Of a stretch of 64,000 nt of DNA, positions 38,046 through 44,854 are shown in pieces. The DNA is from Trebonia sp963767685 (GTDB lineage: Bacteria; Actinomycetota; Actinomycetes; Streptosporangiales; Streptosporangiaceae): NCBI GenBank assembly GCA_963767685.1, contig CAVYEZ010000004.1:186001-250000 (forward strand). The letters run 5' to 3'. Within the stretch, counting starts at the first letter, position 1; every line of letters starts with the position of its first letter. The translations under genes were made by a program, and so were the position numbers. Under the pieces are notes generated by a model that saw nothing but the letters and a program-made list of their open reading frames with translations, did not search any database and was not told the origin of the DNA.

Positions 38046-38228
38046 TCAGGACGCCGAGGCGCTCGTCAGGCCGCCGCCCATGGTGACGACCTGGATCTTG
38101 GCGTTACCCGGGGCCGGGTCTACGGCCGCGAACGACAACGTCTGCTGTGACTGGAGTTGAACGAGGGGAGCGGGCTGACCCTGGGGGGAGCAGCGCCTGG
38201 ACGTTGACTGGGACCACCACGGGCGCGC
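38046..38228 (-). pseudogene. Frameshifted remnant of a small secreted-type protein gene
   Basis: On the minus strand one frame reads GAPVVVPVNVQALLPP and, after a run of six C (about 38180), a second frame reads GQPAPLVQLQSQQTLSF, AAVDPAPGNAKIQVVTMGG and ends GLTSASAS with a TGA at 38046-38048. Removing one C joins the two into a continuous protein-like sequence. The N-terminus runs into a palindromic repeat. The family is unrecognised. A sequencing error in the C-run is an alternative to true decay. Confidence 0.45.
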
Positions 38229-38374
38229 CCAAGGCTTCCGATATGCCGCAAAAGCGGAGAATACTGGGTTCCCGGGGGGCGACCCCCCGCACCCCCCGGC
38301 GGACGGATGCGTGTACTCATGGGCTTCTGACCTGGCCCAAGGCCCTTGAATACGCCGGGAGGCTAGTATTCGCG

Positions 38375-38380
38375 TAGGCT
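38375..38380 (+). promoter_or_regulatory. -10 box TAGGCT for leaderless prfB
   Basis: TAGGCT is followed by TTCCGC and then the ATG, so the transcript should start at or within a few bases of the start codon. The same box and spacer occur before the Vsr gene (26980). Confidence 0.6.
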
Positions 38381-38386
38381 TTCCGC

Positions 38387-39499
38387 ATGGCAGCTACCGA
38401 TCCCGCCGATGAGATATCGGGACTGTCGTCCAAGCTCGACACGATCGAGGCCGTAGTCGACCCTGAGGCGATGCGCACCGAGGTCCTTGACCTGCGTGAG
38501 CAGGCCGCCGACCCGTCGCTCTGGGAGGATCAGACGCGGGCACAGCAAGTTACCCGGCGCCTGTCCTACCTTGAGGGCGAGCTGAACCGGATGGAGAACC
38601 TGCGGCAGCGGCTTGCGGACACCAGCGTGCTGTTCGAGCTTGCCAACGACGAGCACGACCAGGACACCCGCGATGAGGCCATCGCCGAGCTGGCCGGGGT
38701 ACGTAAGGAAGTCGACCTCCTCGAGATCCGTACCCTGCTGAACGGCGAGTACGACGTCCGCGAGGCGCTGATCACGATCAACTCGCAGGCGGGCGGCGCC
38801 GACGCGGAGGACTTCGCGGGCAACCTGCAGCGGATGTACCTGCGCTGGGCGGAGCGGCACAAGTACCCGGCCGAGGTCTACGACGTCTCCTACGGCGAGG
38901 CGGGCATCAAGTCCACCACGTTCGCGGTGAAGGCCCCCTACGCCTACGGCACGCTCCGCGGCGAGCAGGGCACCCACCGCATGGTCCGCATCTCCAAGTA
39001 CGACAACCAGGGGCGCCGCCAGACCAGCTTCGCCGGCGTCGACGTGGTGCCCGTCGTCGAGCAGACCGATCACGTGGACATCCCCGACGACGAGATCCGC
39101 GTGGACGTGTTCCGCTCCTCGGGCCCTGGCGGCCAGGGCGTCAACACGACCGACTCGGCGGTGCGGATCACTCACCTGCCGACCGGCATCGTGGTCTCCT
39201 GCCAGAACGAGCGGTCGCAGATCCAGAACAAGGCCTCGGCGATGGCCGTCCTCCAGGCCAAGCTGCTTGAGCGCCGCCGCGAGGAGGAAGCGCAGGAGCT
39301 CAACGCCCTGCGGGGCGACGGCCGCACCGCCTGGGGTTCGCAGATCCGCAACTACGTCCTTTACCCGTACCAGATGGTGAAGGACCAGCGGACGGGCTAC
39401 GAGACCGCGCAGGCGGAGGCCGTGCTCGACGGCGAGATCGACGAGTTCATCGACGCCGAGATCCGCTGGCTGCGCCGCTCCGAGAAGGAAGAGCAGTAG
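38387..39499 (+). CDS. prfB: Peptide chain release factor 2 with unusual SKY recognition tripeptide
   Basis: The 370-residue class-I release factor has the RF2 coiled N-terminal domain, the GGQ catalytic motif (residues 248-250 in SSGPGGQGVNTTDSAVR) and the RF2-specific context HRMVRIS..DNQGRRQTSF. The stop-codon-reading tripeptide, S-P-F in the RF2 family, here reads S203-K204-Y205 (TCC AAG TAC). The rest of domain 2 is conserved, so this is a substitution rather than a misaligned frame. There is no in-frame TGA programmed frameshift site, as expected for actinobacteria. Many genes in the window end in TGA, so TGA reading must be retained by some factor. ftsE and ftsX follow downstream. Confidence 0.95.
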   Translation: MAATDPADEISGLSSKLDTIEAVVDPEAMRTEVLDLREQAADPSLWEDQTRAQQVTRRLSYLEGELNRMENLRQRLADTSVLFELANDEHDQDTRDEAIAELAGVRKEVDLLEIRTLLNGEYDVREALITINSQAGGADAEDFAGNLQRMYLRWAERHKYPAEVYDVSYGEAGIKSTTFAVKAPYAYGTLRGEQGTHRMVRISKYDNQGRRQTSFAGVDVVPVVEQTDHVDIPDDEIRVDVFRSSGPGGQGVNTTDSAVRITHLPTGIVVSCQNERSQIQNKASAMAVLQAKLLERRREEEAQELNALRGDGRTAWGSQIRNYVLYPYQMVKDQRTGYETAQAEAVLDGEIDEFIDAEIRWLRRSEKEEQ

Positions 39500-39623
39500 G
39501 AATCGCCGCAGGGCCGACCCGGCGAAAAATCCATGCCATATGTGAAGAGTGGCATGCGCAGAGTAAGCGGAAGTCGTTCGGGATAACCCTGTTTTTCTTC
39601 TTGTGATCTGCGTGCAGCCGCCG

Positions 39624-39809
39624 TTAAGCAAGTACGTGGGTCGCGATCAGGAGGCCCAGAAGTAGCAGCAGCGCGACCGCAATGAGCAGTTGCGGCGTGA
39701 GCGTCGGGCCGTGGTGGTGGACCTCCGCGCGAGCCGCGCGGCAGACGGGGCAGCGGCCCTCGACCACCGGGCCGGCACAGTGAGCGCAGATCAGGTGCTC
39801 GCAGCTCAT
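39624..39809 (-). CDS. Small zinc-ribbon membrane protein
   Basis: The 61-residue protein has two CxxC knuckles (LICAHC and CPVC), a short His-rich linker and a C-terminal membrane helix (LLIAVALLLLLGLLIATHVLA, read as overlapping parts LLIAVALLLLL and GLLIATHVLA). It is convergent with prfB. The function is unknown; such tail-anchored zinc ribbons often serve as small regulators or scaffold proteins. Confidence 0.65.
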   Translation of the reverse strand: MSCEHLICAHCAGPVVEGRCPVCRAARAEVHHHGPTLTPQLLIAVALLLLLGLLIATHVLA

Positions 39810-40032
39810 CTCAAACCCCTTCCGGTCGGGAGCCCCGGCGCACTTAACGTGATCTGGAGCCTTAGCTGCCAGTTTCCCCCTAGACTGTTCCCTGGCTAAC
39901 CCAGGTTACCCGCAAGTTGCCGGGCTAAGCCGCAATTACCCGTGTGCTGGCCGGGCCCTGTGTGGGCGCGGTTCCCGGCCAGGTAAGCCAGCCCTTCATA
40001 GGGGAGGCGTCGAGAGATCCTGTGATGGTCCT

Positions 40033-40722
40033 GTGATCGAGTTTCAAAACGTCACCAAGATCTACCCGAACCAGAATCGGGCCGCCCTGGAGAACGTCGA
40101 CATGACGATCAACAAGGGAGAGTTCGTCTTCCTCGTCGGCCCGTCTGGGTCGGGCAAGTCCTCCTTCCTGCGGCTGATTCTGCGTGAGGAGCGGCCGAAC
40201 GACGGCCGCATCCTCGTCGCTGGCAATGACCTGGCGCGGCTCACGAACTGGAAGGTCCCGGCGCTCCGCCGGAAGATCGGCTGTGTGTTCCAGGACTTCC
40301 GGCTGCTGCCGAACAAGACCGTGGAGCAGAACGTCGCGTTCGCGCTTGAGGTTATCGGCAAGCCGCGGCGGTTCATCAGCCGGGTGGTGCCCGAGGTGCT
40401 CGACCTCGTGGGCCTGGAGGGCAAGCACGACCGCATGCCGGACGCGCTGTCAGGTGGCGAGCAGCAGCGGGTCGCGATGGCCCGGGCGTTCGTCAACCGG
40501 CCGATGATCCTGCTCGCCGACGAGCCGACCGGGAACATCGACCCCGCGACCTCGATCGGCATCATGAAGGTCCTCGACCGGATCAACCGGACCGGGACGA
40601 CAGTCGTCATGGCGACGCACGACGCCGCGATCGTCGACTCGATGCGCAAGCGCGTGATCGAGCTCGAATACGGCAAGGTGGTCCGCGACCAGAACCGCGG
40701 CGTCTACGGCCAGAATTACTAA
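40033..40722 (+). CDS. ftsE: Cell-division ABC ATPase FtsE
   Basis: The 229-residue ATPase has Walker A GPSGSGKSS (about residues 36-44), the FtsE-typical KIGCVFQDFRLLPNKTVEQNVAF, signature LSGGEQQRVAMARA, Walker B LLADEPTGNIDP and H-loop ATHD. With FtsX it forms the membrane complex that activates peptidoglycan hydrolases through an extracellular partner at the septum or growth zone. The GTG start is followed by the family's MIEFQNVTKIYPN. Confidence 0.97.
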   Translation: MIEFQNVTKIYPNQNRAALENVDMTINKGEFVFLVGPSGSGKSSFLRLILREERPNDGRILVAGNDLARLTNWKVPALRRKIGCVFQDFRLLPNKTVEQNVAFALEVIGKPRRFISRVVPEVLDLVGLEGKHDRMPDALSGGEQQRVAMARAFVNRPMILLADEPTGNIDPATSIGIMKVLDRINRTGTTVVMATHDAAIVDSMRKRVIELEYGKVVRDQNRGVYGQNY

Positions 40723-40812
40723 CCGCGCTGCTAGCGGCCGGCTTATTACGGCCCGCTTACCGGGTGCCTCGATCGACGGCACATGACACACCAGGGATGA
40801 GATAAGGCCAGT

Positions 40813-41718
40813 ATGCGTTCAAACTTCGTGTTCCAGGAGATCTGGGTCGGGCTGCGCCGTAACCTCACCATGACCGTCGCGCTCATCGTTGTCGTGGCGA
40901 TCAGCCTGTCACTGCTCGGCACGGGGCTCCTGTTCGTCAAGCAGGTCGACGCCACGCAGACGTACTGGCAGGGCAAGGTGCAGATCTCGGTCTACCTGTG
41001 CTACGCGGACAGCGCCAACCCGGACTGCCACGGGGCGGTGACCCCGGCGCAGACCCAGGCGCTCCAGCAGCGGCTCCAGTCCATGTCCCAGGTCGAGAGC
41101 GTCACCTACGTGTCCCAGGCGCAGGCCTGGACCCTGTACAAGCAGGCGTTCTCCAACGACCAGTCCTACGTCTCGACGCTCAAGGAGACGGACATGCCGC
41201 CGTCGCTTGAGGTCAAGCTGAACAACCCCTCGGCCGACTACAACATCGTGGCCAGCGCGGTCACCGGCGCGCAGGGAGTGGACTCGGTCATCGACGAGAT
41301 GAACATCCTGAACAAGTTCTACCGGCTGCTCACGGGCCTGCGGAACGCGGTCGTCATCGTGGCCCTGATCCTGGTGGTCGCCGCCATCTTGCTGGTGGCT
41401 AATACCATCCGGCTGTCCGCGTTCAACCGGCGCCGGGAGACGGGCATCATGCGGCTGGTCGGCGCGTCGAACTTCTACATCCAGCTGCCGTTCCTGCTTG
41501 AGGGCGTGATCGCCGGCTTGCTCGGCTGGGTGCTCGCGGCGATCCTGCTTGTCGGGGTGAAGTCGCTGCTGCTCAACAACCTGCAGCAGTACTTCAACTA
41601 CAACGTCGGCCTGTCGGCGACCGACCTGATCGAAGTCGTCGTGCTCACGATGGTCATCGCAGTAGTGCTCTGTGGCGTAACGTCGTTCCTAACGCTCCGC
41701 CGTTACCTGCGGGTTTAG
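40813..41718 (+). CDS. ftsX: Cell-division permease-like protein FtsX
   Basis: The 301-residue protein has an N-terminal TM helix (TMTVALIVVVAISLSLLGTGLLFV), an extracellular loop of about 140 residues with two Cys (LCYADSANPDCHG) and three C-terminal TM helices, including FNRRRETGIMRLVGAS between them. This is the FtsX fold. It is transcribed with ftsE upstream (90-nt gap) and is followed by smpB, the usual actinobacterial order. Confidence 0.97.
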   Translation: MRSNFVFQEIWVGLRRNLTMTVALIVVVAISLSLLGTGLLFVKQVDATQTYWQGKVQISVYLCYADSANPDCHGAVTPAQTQALQQRLQSMSQVESVTYVSQAQAWTLYKQAFSNDQSYVSTLKETDMPPSLEVKLNNPSADYNIVASAVTGAQGVDSVIDEMNILNKFYRLLTGLRNAVVIVALILVVAAILLVANTIRLSAFNRRRETGIMRLVGASNFYIQLPFLLEGVIAGLLGWVLAAILLVGVKSLLLNNLQQYFNYNVGLSATDLIEVVVLTMVIAVVLCGVTSFLTLRRYLRV

Positions 41719-41780
41719 CGGCCGTCGGCTGGGGAGGTGCCAGCCGATAGCTAGGCGCAGGAAATGCCGACAGGAGAAAC

Positions 41781-42245
41781 GTGGCACGCGAGCAGGGAAA
41801 TAAGGTAATCGCCTCGAACCGGCGGGCCCGACACGACTACGTGATCGAGGACACATTCGAGGCGGGTATCGCGCTCACCGGTACCGAGGTGAAATCCCTG
41901 CGCGCCGGCCGCGCTTCGCTTGCCGATGGGTTCGCTCTGGTCTCTGACGGGGAAGTCTGGCTGCATAACGTTCACATCCCGGAGTACACCCAGGGAACGT
42001 GGACGAACCATATGCCCAGAAGGACCAGGAAGCTGCTGCTGCACCGGGGGGAGATCGAGCGGCTGGTCCGGAAGGGGACGGAGCAGGGCCTAACGCTGAT
42101 CCCGCTGTCGCTTTATTTCAAAGACGGCAAAGTCAAGGTGGAGCTCGCACTTGCCCGCGGTAAACGGACATACGATAAGAGACAGGACCTGGCCAAGCGG
42201 GACGCGGCCAGAGAAGTTGAGCGTGCCATGCGGCGACGACGGTGA
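41781..42245 (+). CDS. smpB: SsrA-binding protein SmpB
   Basis: The 154-residue protein binds tmRNA for rescue of stalled ribosomes. It has NRRARHDYVIEDTFEAGIALTGTEVKSLR, GRASLADGFA, PEYTQGTWTNHMPRRTRKLLLH and the C-terminal tail GKRTYDKRQDLAKRDA with basic residues that enter the mRNA channel. GTG 41781 has AGGAGAAAC upstream. No tmRNA gene was seen in the window. Confidence 0.97.
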   Translation: MAREQGNKVIASNRRARHDYVIEDTFEAGIALTGTEVKSLRAGRASLADGFALVSDGEVWLHNVHIPEYTQGTWTNHMPRRTRKLLLHRGEIERLVRKGTEQGLTLIPLSLYFKDGKVKVELALARGKRTYDKRQDLAKRDAAREVERAMRRRR

Positions 42246-42260
42246 CTCCGGAGGCGGACG

Positions 42261-44534
42261 GTGACTGCGCGCTCTCGTGAGCGGGGAAGCCACGCCTGCC
42301 GACCCCGCGGTAACGGCTTGCCGTTCACAGTTCCCGGGCTGTCCGGCTTCGGGACATCCGGCTCGTTTCTGAACGGCTGGCGCTCCGCGTCGGCTTCCGC
42401 CCCGGCGTCGGCCGAGCCGACCGGGGCGCCGGACGCGCCCGTGATACCCGGCGGCCCGGCGGTTCCCGGGCCGGTTGGTCCCGGCGCCGCGAGCCCGTGG
42501 CCCGGTGCGGGCGGCCCTGGCTCCAACAACGTCCTGCCGCGCCCGGCGGGCCCGCCGCTTCCCGGCGATGCCCCGGGCTCGTCCGTACCGCGCCCCGGTG
42601 CCGCGGCGCGTTCCGGCGGGACGGCGAGCGGGCGCGGCAGCCGGCATCGCAAGCCCGCGGAGCGGCGGGCGCTGCTGTCGAAACGGCAGCGAATGGCCGC
42701 CGCGCTCGTGGTCGTCGCCGGCGTGCTCGGCCTGGGTTTCGCGGACGGCTTCGGCGGCGAAGGGGCGCCGACCCCGACCGTCGCTAGTTTCCTGCTCGAC
42801 TGGCAGTCGAACCACTACGCGGCGGCGGCCGCCCTCACCGACGGGGACGTCACGCAGGTGAGCGCGCGGCTCGCGGCCGCTTACACCGACCTGAACGCGA
42901 CCAGCACGTTCTTCTCCCTGATGGGCGTCAGGCAGCACGGCAACACGGCGGTGGCCACCTACCAGGCCACGGTCGACCTGGCCCAGGCCGGGCAGCAGTG
43001 GACGTACACCAGCCAGTTCGGACTGACCTCGAAGAACGGCAAGTGGATCGTCGACTGGGCGCCAAGCGTCATCAACCCGCACCTCGGCCCCGGCGACCGG
43101 CTCGCGGTGCTGACGTCGTACGCGCCGCGGGCCGGCGTGCAGGACATGGACGGCCAGCCGCTGATCACCAAGTCGCCGGACTACCGGGTCGGCGTGTACC
43201 CGGGCAAGCTGAAGGACCCGACCGCGACGGCGGTTTTGTTCGGCCAGGCCACCGGGCTGGATCAGCTGCAGGTGCTCGGCCAGATCGAGTCAGCTCCGCC
43301 CAGCGACTTCCTCTCGCTGCTCACGCTTGACCCGGCGCAGTACCAGTCGCTGTTGCCCAAGCTCGCGAAGGTTCCTGGCCTGACTGCCCAGCAGCAGCAG
43401 GAGCGGCTGTTCGACTCCTCCGCCCAGGAAGTGGTCGGCGAGGTCGGCACGGAGAACTCGGGCGCGCTGCGCGCGGAAGGCGCCGCGTACCAGCCGGGCA
43501 TGACCGTGGGCGTAACCGGCTACGAGCAGACCTTCCAGAACGAGCTGCTCGGCACGCCGACATCCTCCGTCGTCGTGGTGAACGCGGCCGGGCACAGCGT
43601 ATCCACGCTCTGGAGCTCGCCGGGCGGCCACGCGGGCACGCCCGTGCGCACCACGCTAAACAGCCAGGACCAGGACGCCGCCGTGAACGCCCTCGCGGGG
43701 ACGGGGAGCTCGGGGGAGATCGTCGCGATCGACTGGAGCAGCGGGCAAGTCCGCGTTCTCGCATCGCATGAGGCGGGCAACGAGTCGCTGCCGGCTGGCG
43801 GCGCGCTCGACGCCAGGGTGCAGCCCGGCATGGCCTTCAGCATCGTGTCGGCGGCGGCCCTGCTGTCCAGCGGGATCAGCACGAACCACCCGCTGCCCTG
43901 CGAGCCGGTGGCCGACGTCGGGGGCGTGACGTTTACCTACACGCCCGCCACGACGAGCAGTGCGACGTTCGCCTCGGACTTCGCCGACGGCTGCGGTACC
44001 GCGTTCGCGAACATGTCCACGACCCTGACCCCGCAGCAGCTGGCGAGCGCCGAACGCGGGTTCGGCATCGGCGCTTCCTGGACGCTGCGGCTGCAGTCCT
44101 TCTCCGGCTCGGCCCGGACGGTGTCCGGCGAGGCGGACGTGGCCGCGCAGGCGACCGGCACCGGCGGCGTGCTGATGAGCCCGCTCGGCCTGGCGACCGT
44201 CGCGGCCGAGGTCGCTTCCGGCACCGGGCGGTCGCCCGTGCTCCTCCCGAGTGACTCGCAGACCACCTGGCAGGCGCCGGTGTCGGGCTCGTCACTGGCG
44301 GAACTGCGGCAACTGATGCGCCTGGCCGTCACGTCGGGCTCCGCGCAGGCGGCCAACGTCCCCGGCGCCCCGGTGTACGGGCAGGCCGGCGTGGTCCAGG
44401 CGGGCAAGCACTCCTACCTGAGCTGGTTCGTCGGGTACCGGGGCAACCTGGCCGTCGCCGTGCTCGAAACGGGCAGCAGCGCCTCGCAGGCCGCCGCGGC
44501 CGTGGCCGGAGCCTTCCTCAAGTCCGTCGGCTGA
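42261..44534 (+). CDS. PBP-like membrane protein with degenerate transpeptidase motifs
   Basis: The 757-residue protein has a Pro/Gly/Ala-rich cytoplasmic tail (about 1-140), one TM helix (MAAALVVVAGVLGLGFADG, about 151-170), an NTF2-like domain (TVASFLLDWQSNHYAAAAALT, about 175-290), a middle domain and a C-terminal penicillin-binding transpeptidase fold. All three catalytic motifs are altered: SxxK reads M524-A-F-S527 in VQPGMAFSIVSAAALL, SxN reads G577-C-G579 in DGCGTAFANM, and KTG reads Q708-A-G710. It should not acylate penicillin or cross-link peptidoglycan, so a scaffold or regulatory role in division is likely, given ftsEX upstream. GTG 42261 has GGAGGCGGAC upstream. Confidence 0.85.
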   Translation: MTARSRERGSHACRPRGNGLPFTVPGLSGFGTSGSFLNGWRSASASAPASAEPTGAPDAPVIPGGPAVPGPVGPGAASPWPGAGGPGSNNVLPRPAGPPLPGDAPGSSVPRPGAAARSGGTASGRGSRHRKPAERRALLSKRQRMAAALVVVAGVLGLGFADGFGGEGAPTPTVASFLLDWQSNHYAAAAALTDGDVTQVSARLAAAYTDLNATSTFFSLMGVRQHGNTAVATYQATVDLAQAGQQWTYTSQFGLTSKNGKWIVDWAPSVINPHLGPGDRLAVLTSYAPRAGVQDMDGQPLITKSPDYRVGVYPGKLKDPTATAVLFGQATGLDQLQVLGQIESAPPSDFLSLLTLDPAQYQSLLPKLAKVPGLTAQQQQERLFDSSAQEVVGEVGTENSGALRAEGAAYQPGMTVGVTGYEQTFQNELLGTPTSSVVVVNAAGHSVSTLWSSPGGHAGTPVRTTLNSQDQDAAVNALAGTGSSGEIVAIDWSSGQVRVLASHEAGNESLPAGGALDARVQPGMAFSIVSAAALLSSGISTNHPLPCEPVADVGGVTFTYTPATTSSATFASDFADGCGTAFANMSTTLTPQQLASAERGFGIGASWTLRLQSFSGSARTVSGEADVAAQATGTGGVLMSPLGLATVAAEVASGTGRSPVLLPSDSQTTWQAPVSGSSLAELRQLMRLAVTSGSAQAANVPGAPVYGQAGVVQAGKHSYLSWFVGYRGNLAVAVLETGSSASQAAAAVAGAFLKSVG

Positions 44535-44590
44535 GGCGTTTGTCACACCCGGTTGGCGTTCAGCCACCGGGATGTGGCACACTAGCTCCC

Positions 44591-44629
44591 GTGACGACCG
44601 GGCTGATTATTATCGGCAGGCGTCGGTAG
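44591..44629 (+). CDS. Isoleucine-rich leader peptide of cimA
   Basis: The 12-residue ORF reads M-T-T-G-L-I-I-I-G-R-R-R-stop, with codons CTG ATT ATT ATC in the middle. Two ATT codons are conspicuous in a genome that strongly prefers ATC. It starts within a few bases of the predicted transcription start, as in leaderless attenuator peptides. The encoded run of Ile matches the pathway of the gene downstream, citramalate synthase for isoleucine. Ribosome stalling at these codons when charged tRNA-Ile is scarce would alter folding of the following RNA. Confidence 0.65.
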   Translation: MTTGLIIIGRRR

Positions 44630-44765
44630 CGAGCCTTACTCATCGGCCTACGGCCGATTTCGCAAAGGCTCGTAGTACTTGCCCGGGGGACGACCCCCGG
44701 ACCCCCCAGTGCCGGGCTTTGCCCGGCGGTGGGGAAGGTCCCAGGGCAGGTGCTATGCCGACGCC

Positions 44766-44797
44766 AGACCTCTCGCGTACTCGCGGGGGGTCTTTTT
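44766..44797 (+). terminator. Attenuator terminator before cimA
   Basis: AGACCTCTCGCG (44766-44777) and CGCGGGGGGTCT (44782-44793) form a 12-bp stem with two G-T pairs and loop TACT, followed by a run of T. It lies 57 nt before the cimA start and after the leader peptide, so it can only act as an attenuator. Confidence 0.85.
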
Positions 44798-44854
44798 GTT
44801 TGTCCGCAGACCCTGACGTCAACGCAACCGGAAACGGAAGAAACGGAAGCGACG

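Larger units (their letters stand above)
37675..38386. other. Intergenic region between the sigma factor and prfB
   Basis: The 712 bases hold a 13-bp perfect hairpin (37892-37941), a frameshifted gene remnant on the minus strand (38046-38228), a copy of repeat element A (38271-38301) and the prfB promoter box. I see no intact gene in it. Confidence 0.6.
44553..44854 (+). promoter_or_regulatory. cimA transcription-attenuation leader
   Basis: A promoter-like pair TTGGCG (44553-44558) and CACACT (44578-44583) precedes a GTG-initiated leader peptide rich in isoleucine codons (44591-44629). Then come a hairpin (about 44651-44671), a copy of repeat element A with a second hairpin (44681-44737) and a terminator (44766-44797). 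GACCCCCC at 44700-44707 can pair perfectly with GGGGGGTC of the terminator's 3' arm (44785-44792), giving a possible antiterminator. GGCGTCGG inside the leader peptide (44619-44626) can also pair with CCGACGCC (44758-44765). Confidence 0.65.

Noticed and set aside
38387..38480. Programmed +1 frameshift in prfB
   Set aside because: The frame is continuous from ATG 38387 and no in-frame TGA or slippery CTT-TGA is present.
42246..42260. tmRNA gene next to smpB
   Set aside because: Only 15 nt separate smpB from the next gene, and no alanyl-acceptor stem or tag frame was seen in the nearby intergenic regions.
44591..44854. T-box riboswitch for cimA
   Set aside because: No T-box sequence or specifier-loop arrangement was recognised, whereas a peptide-coding leader with Ile codons explains the region.
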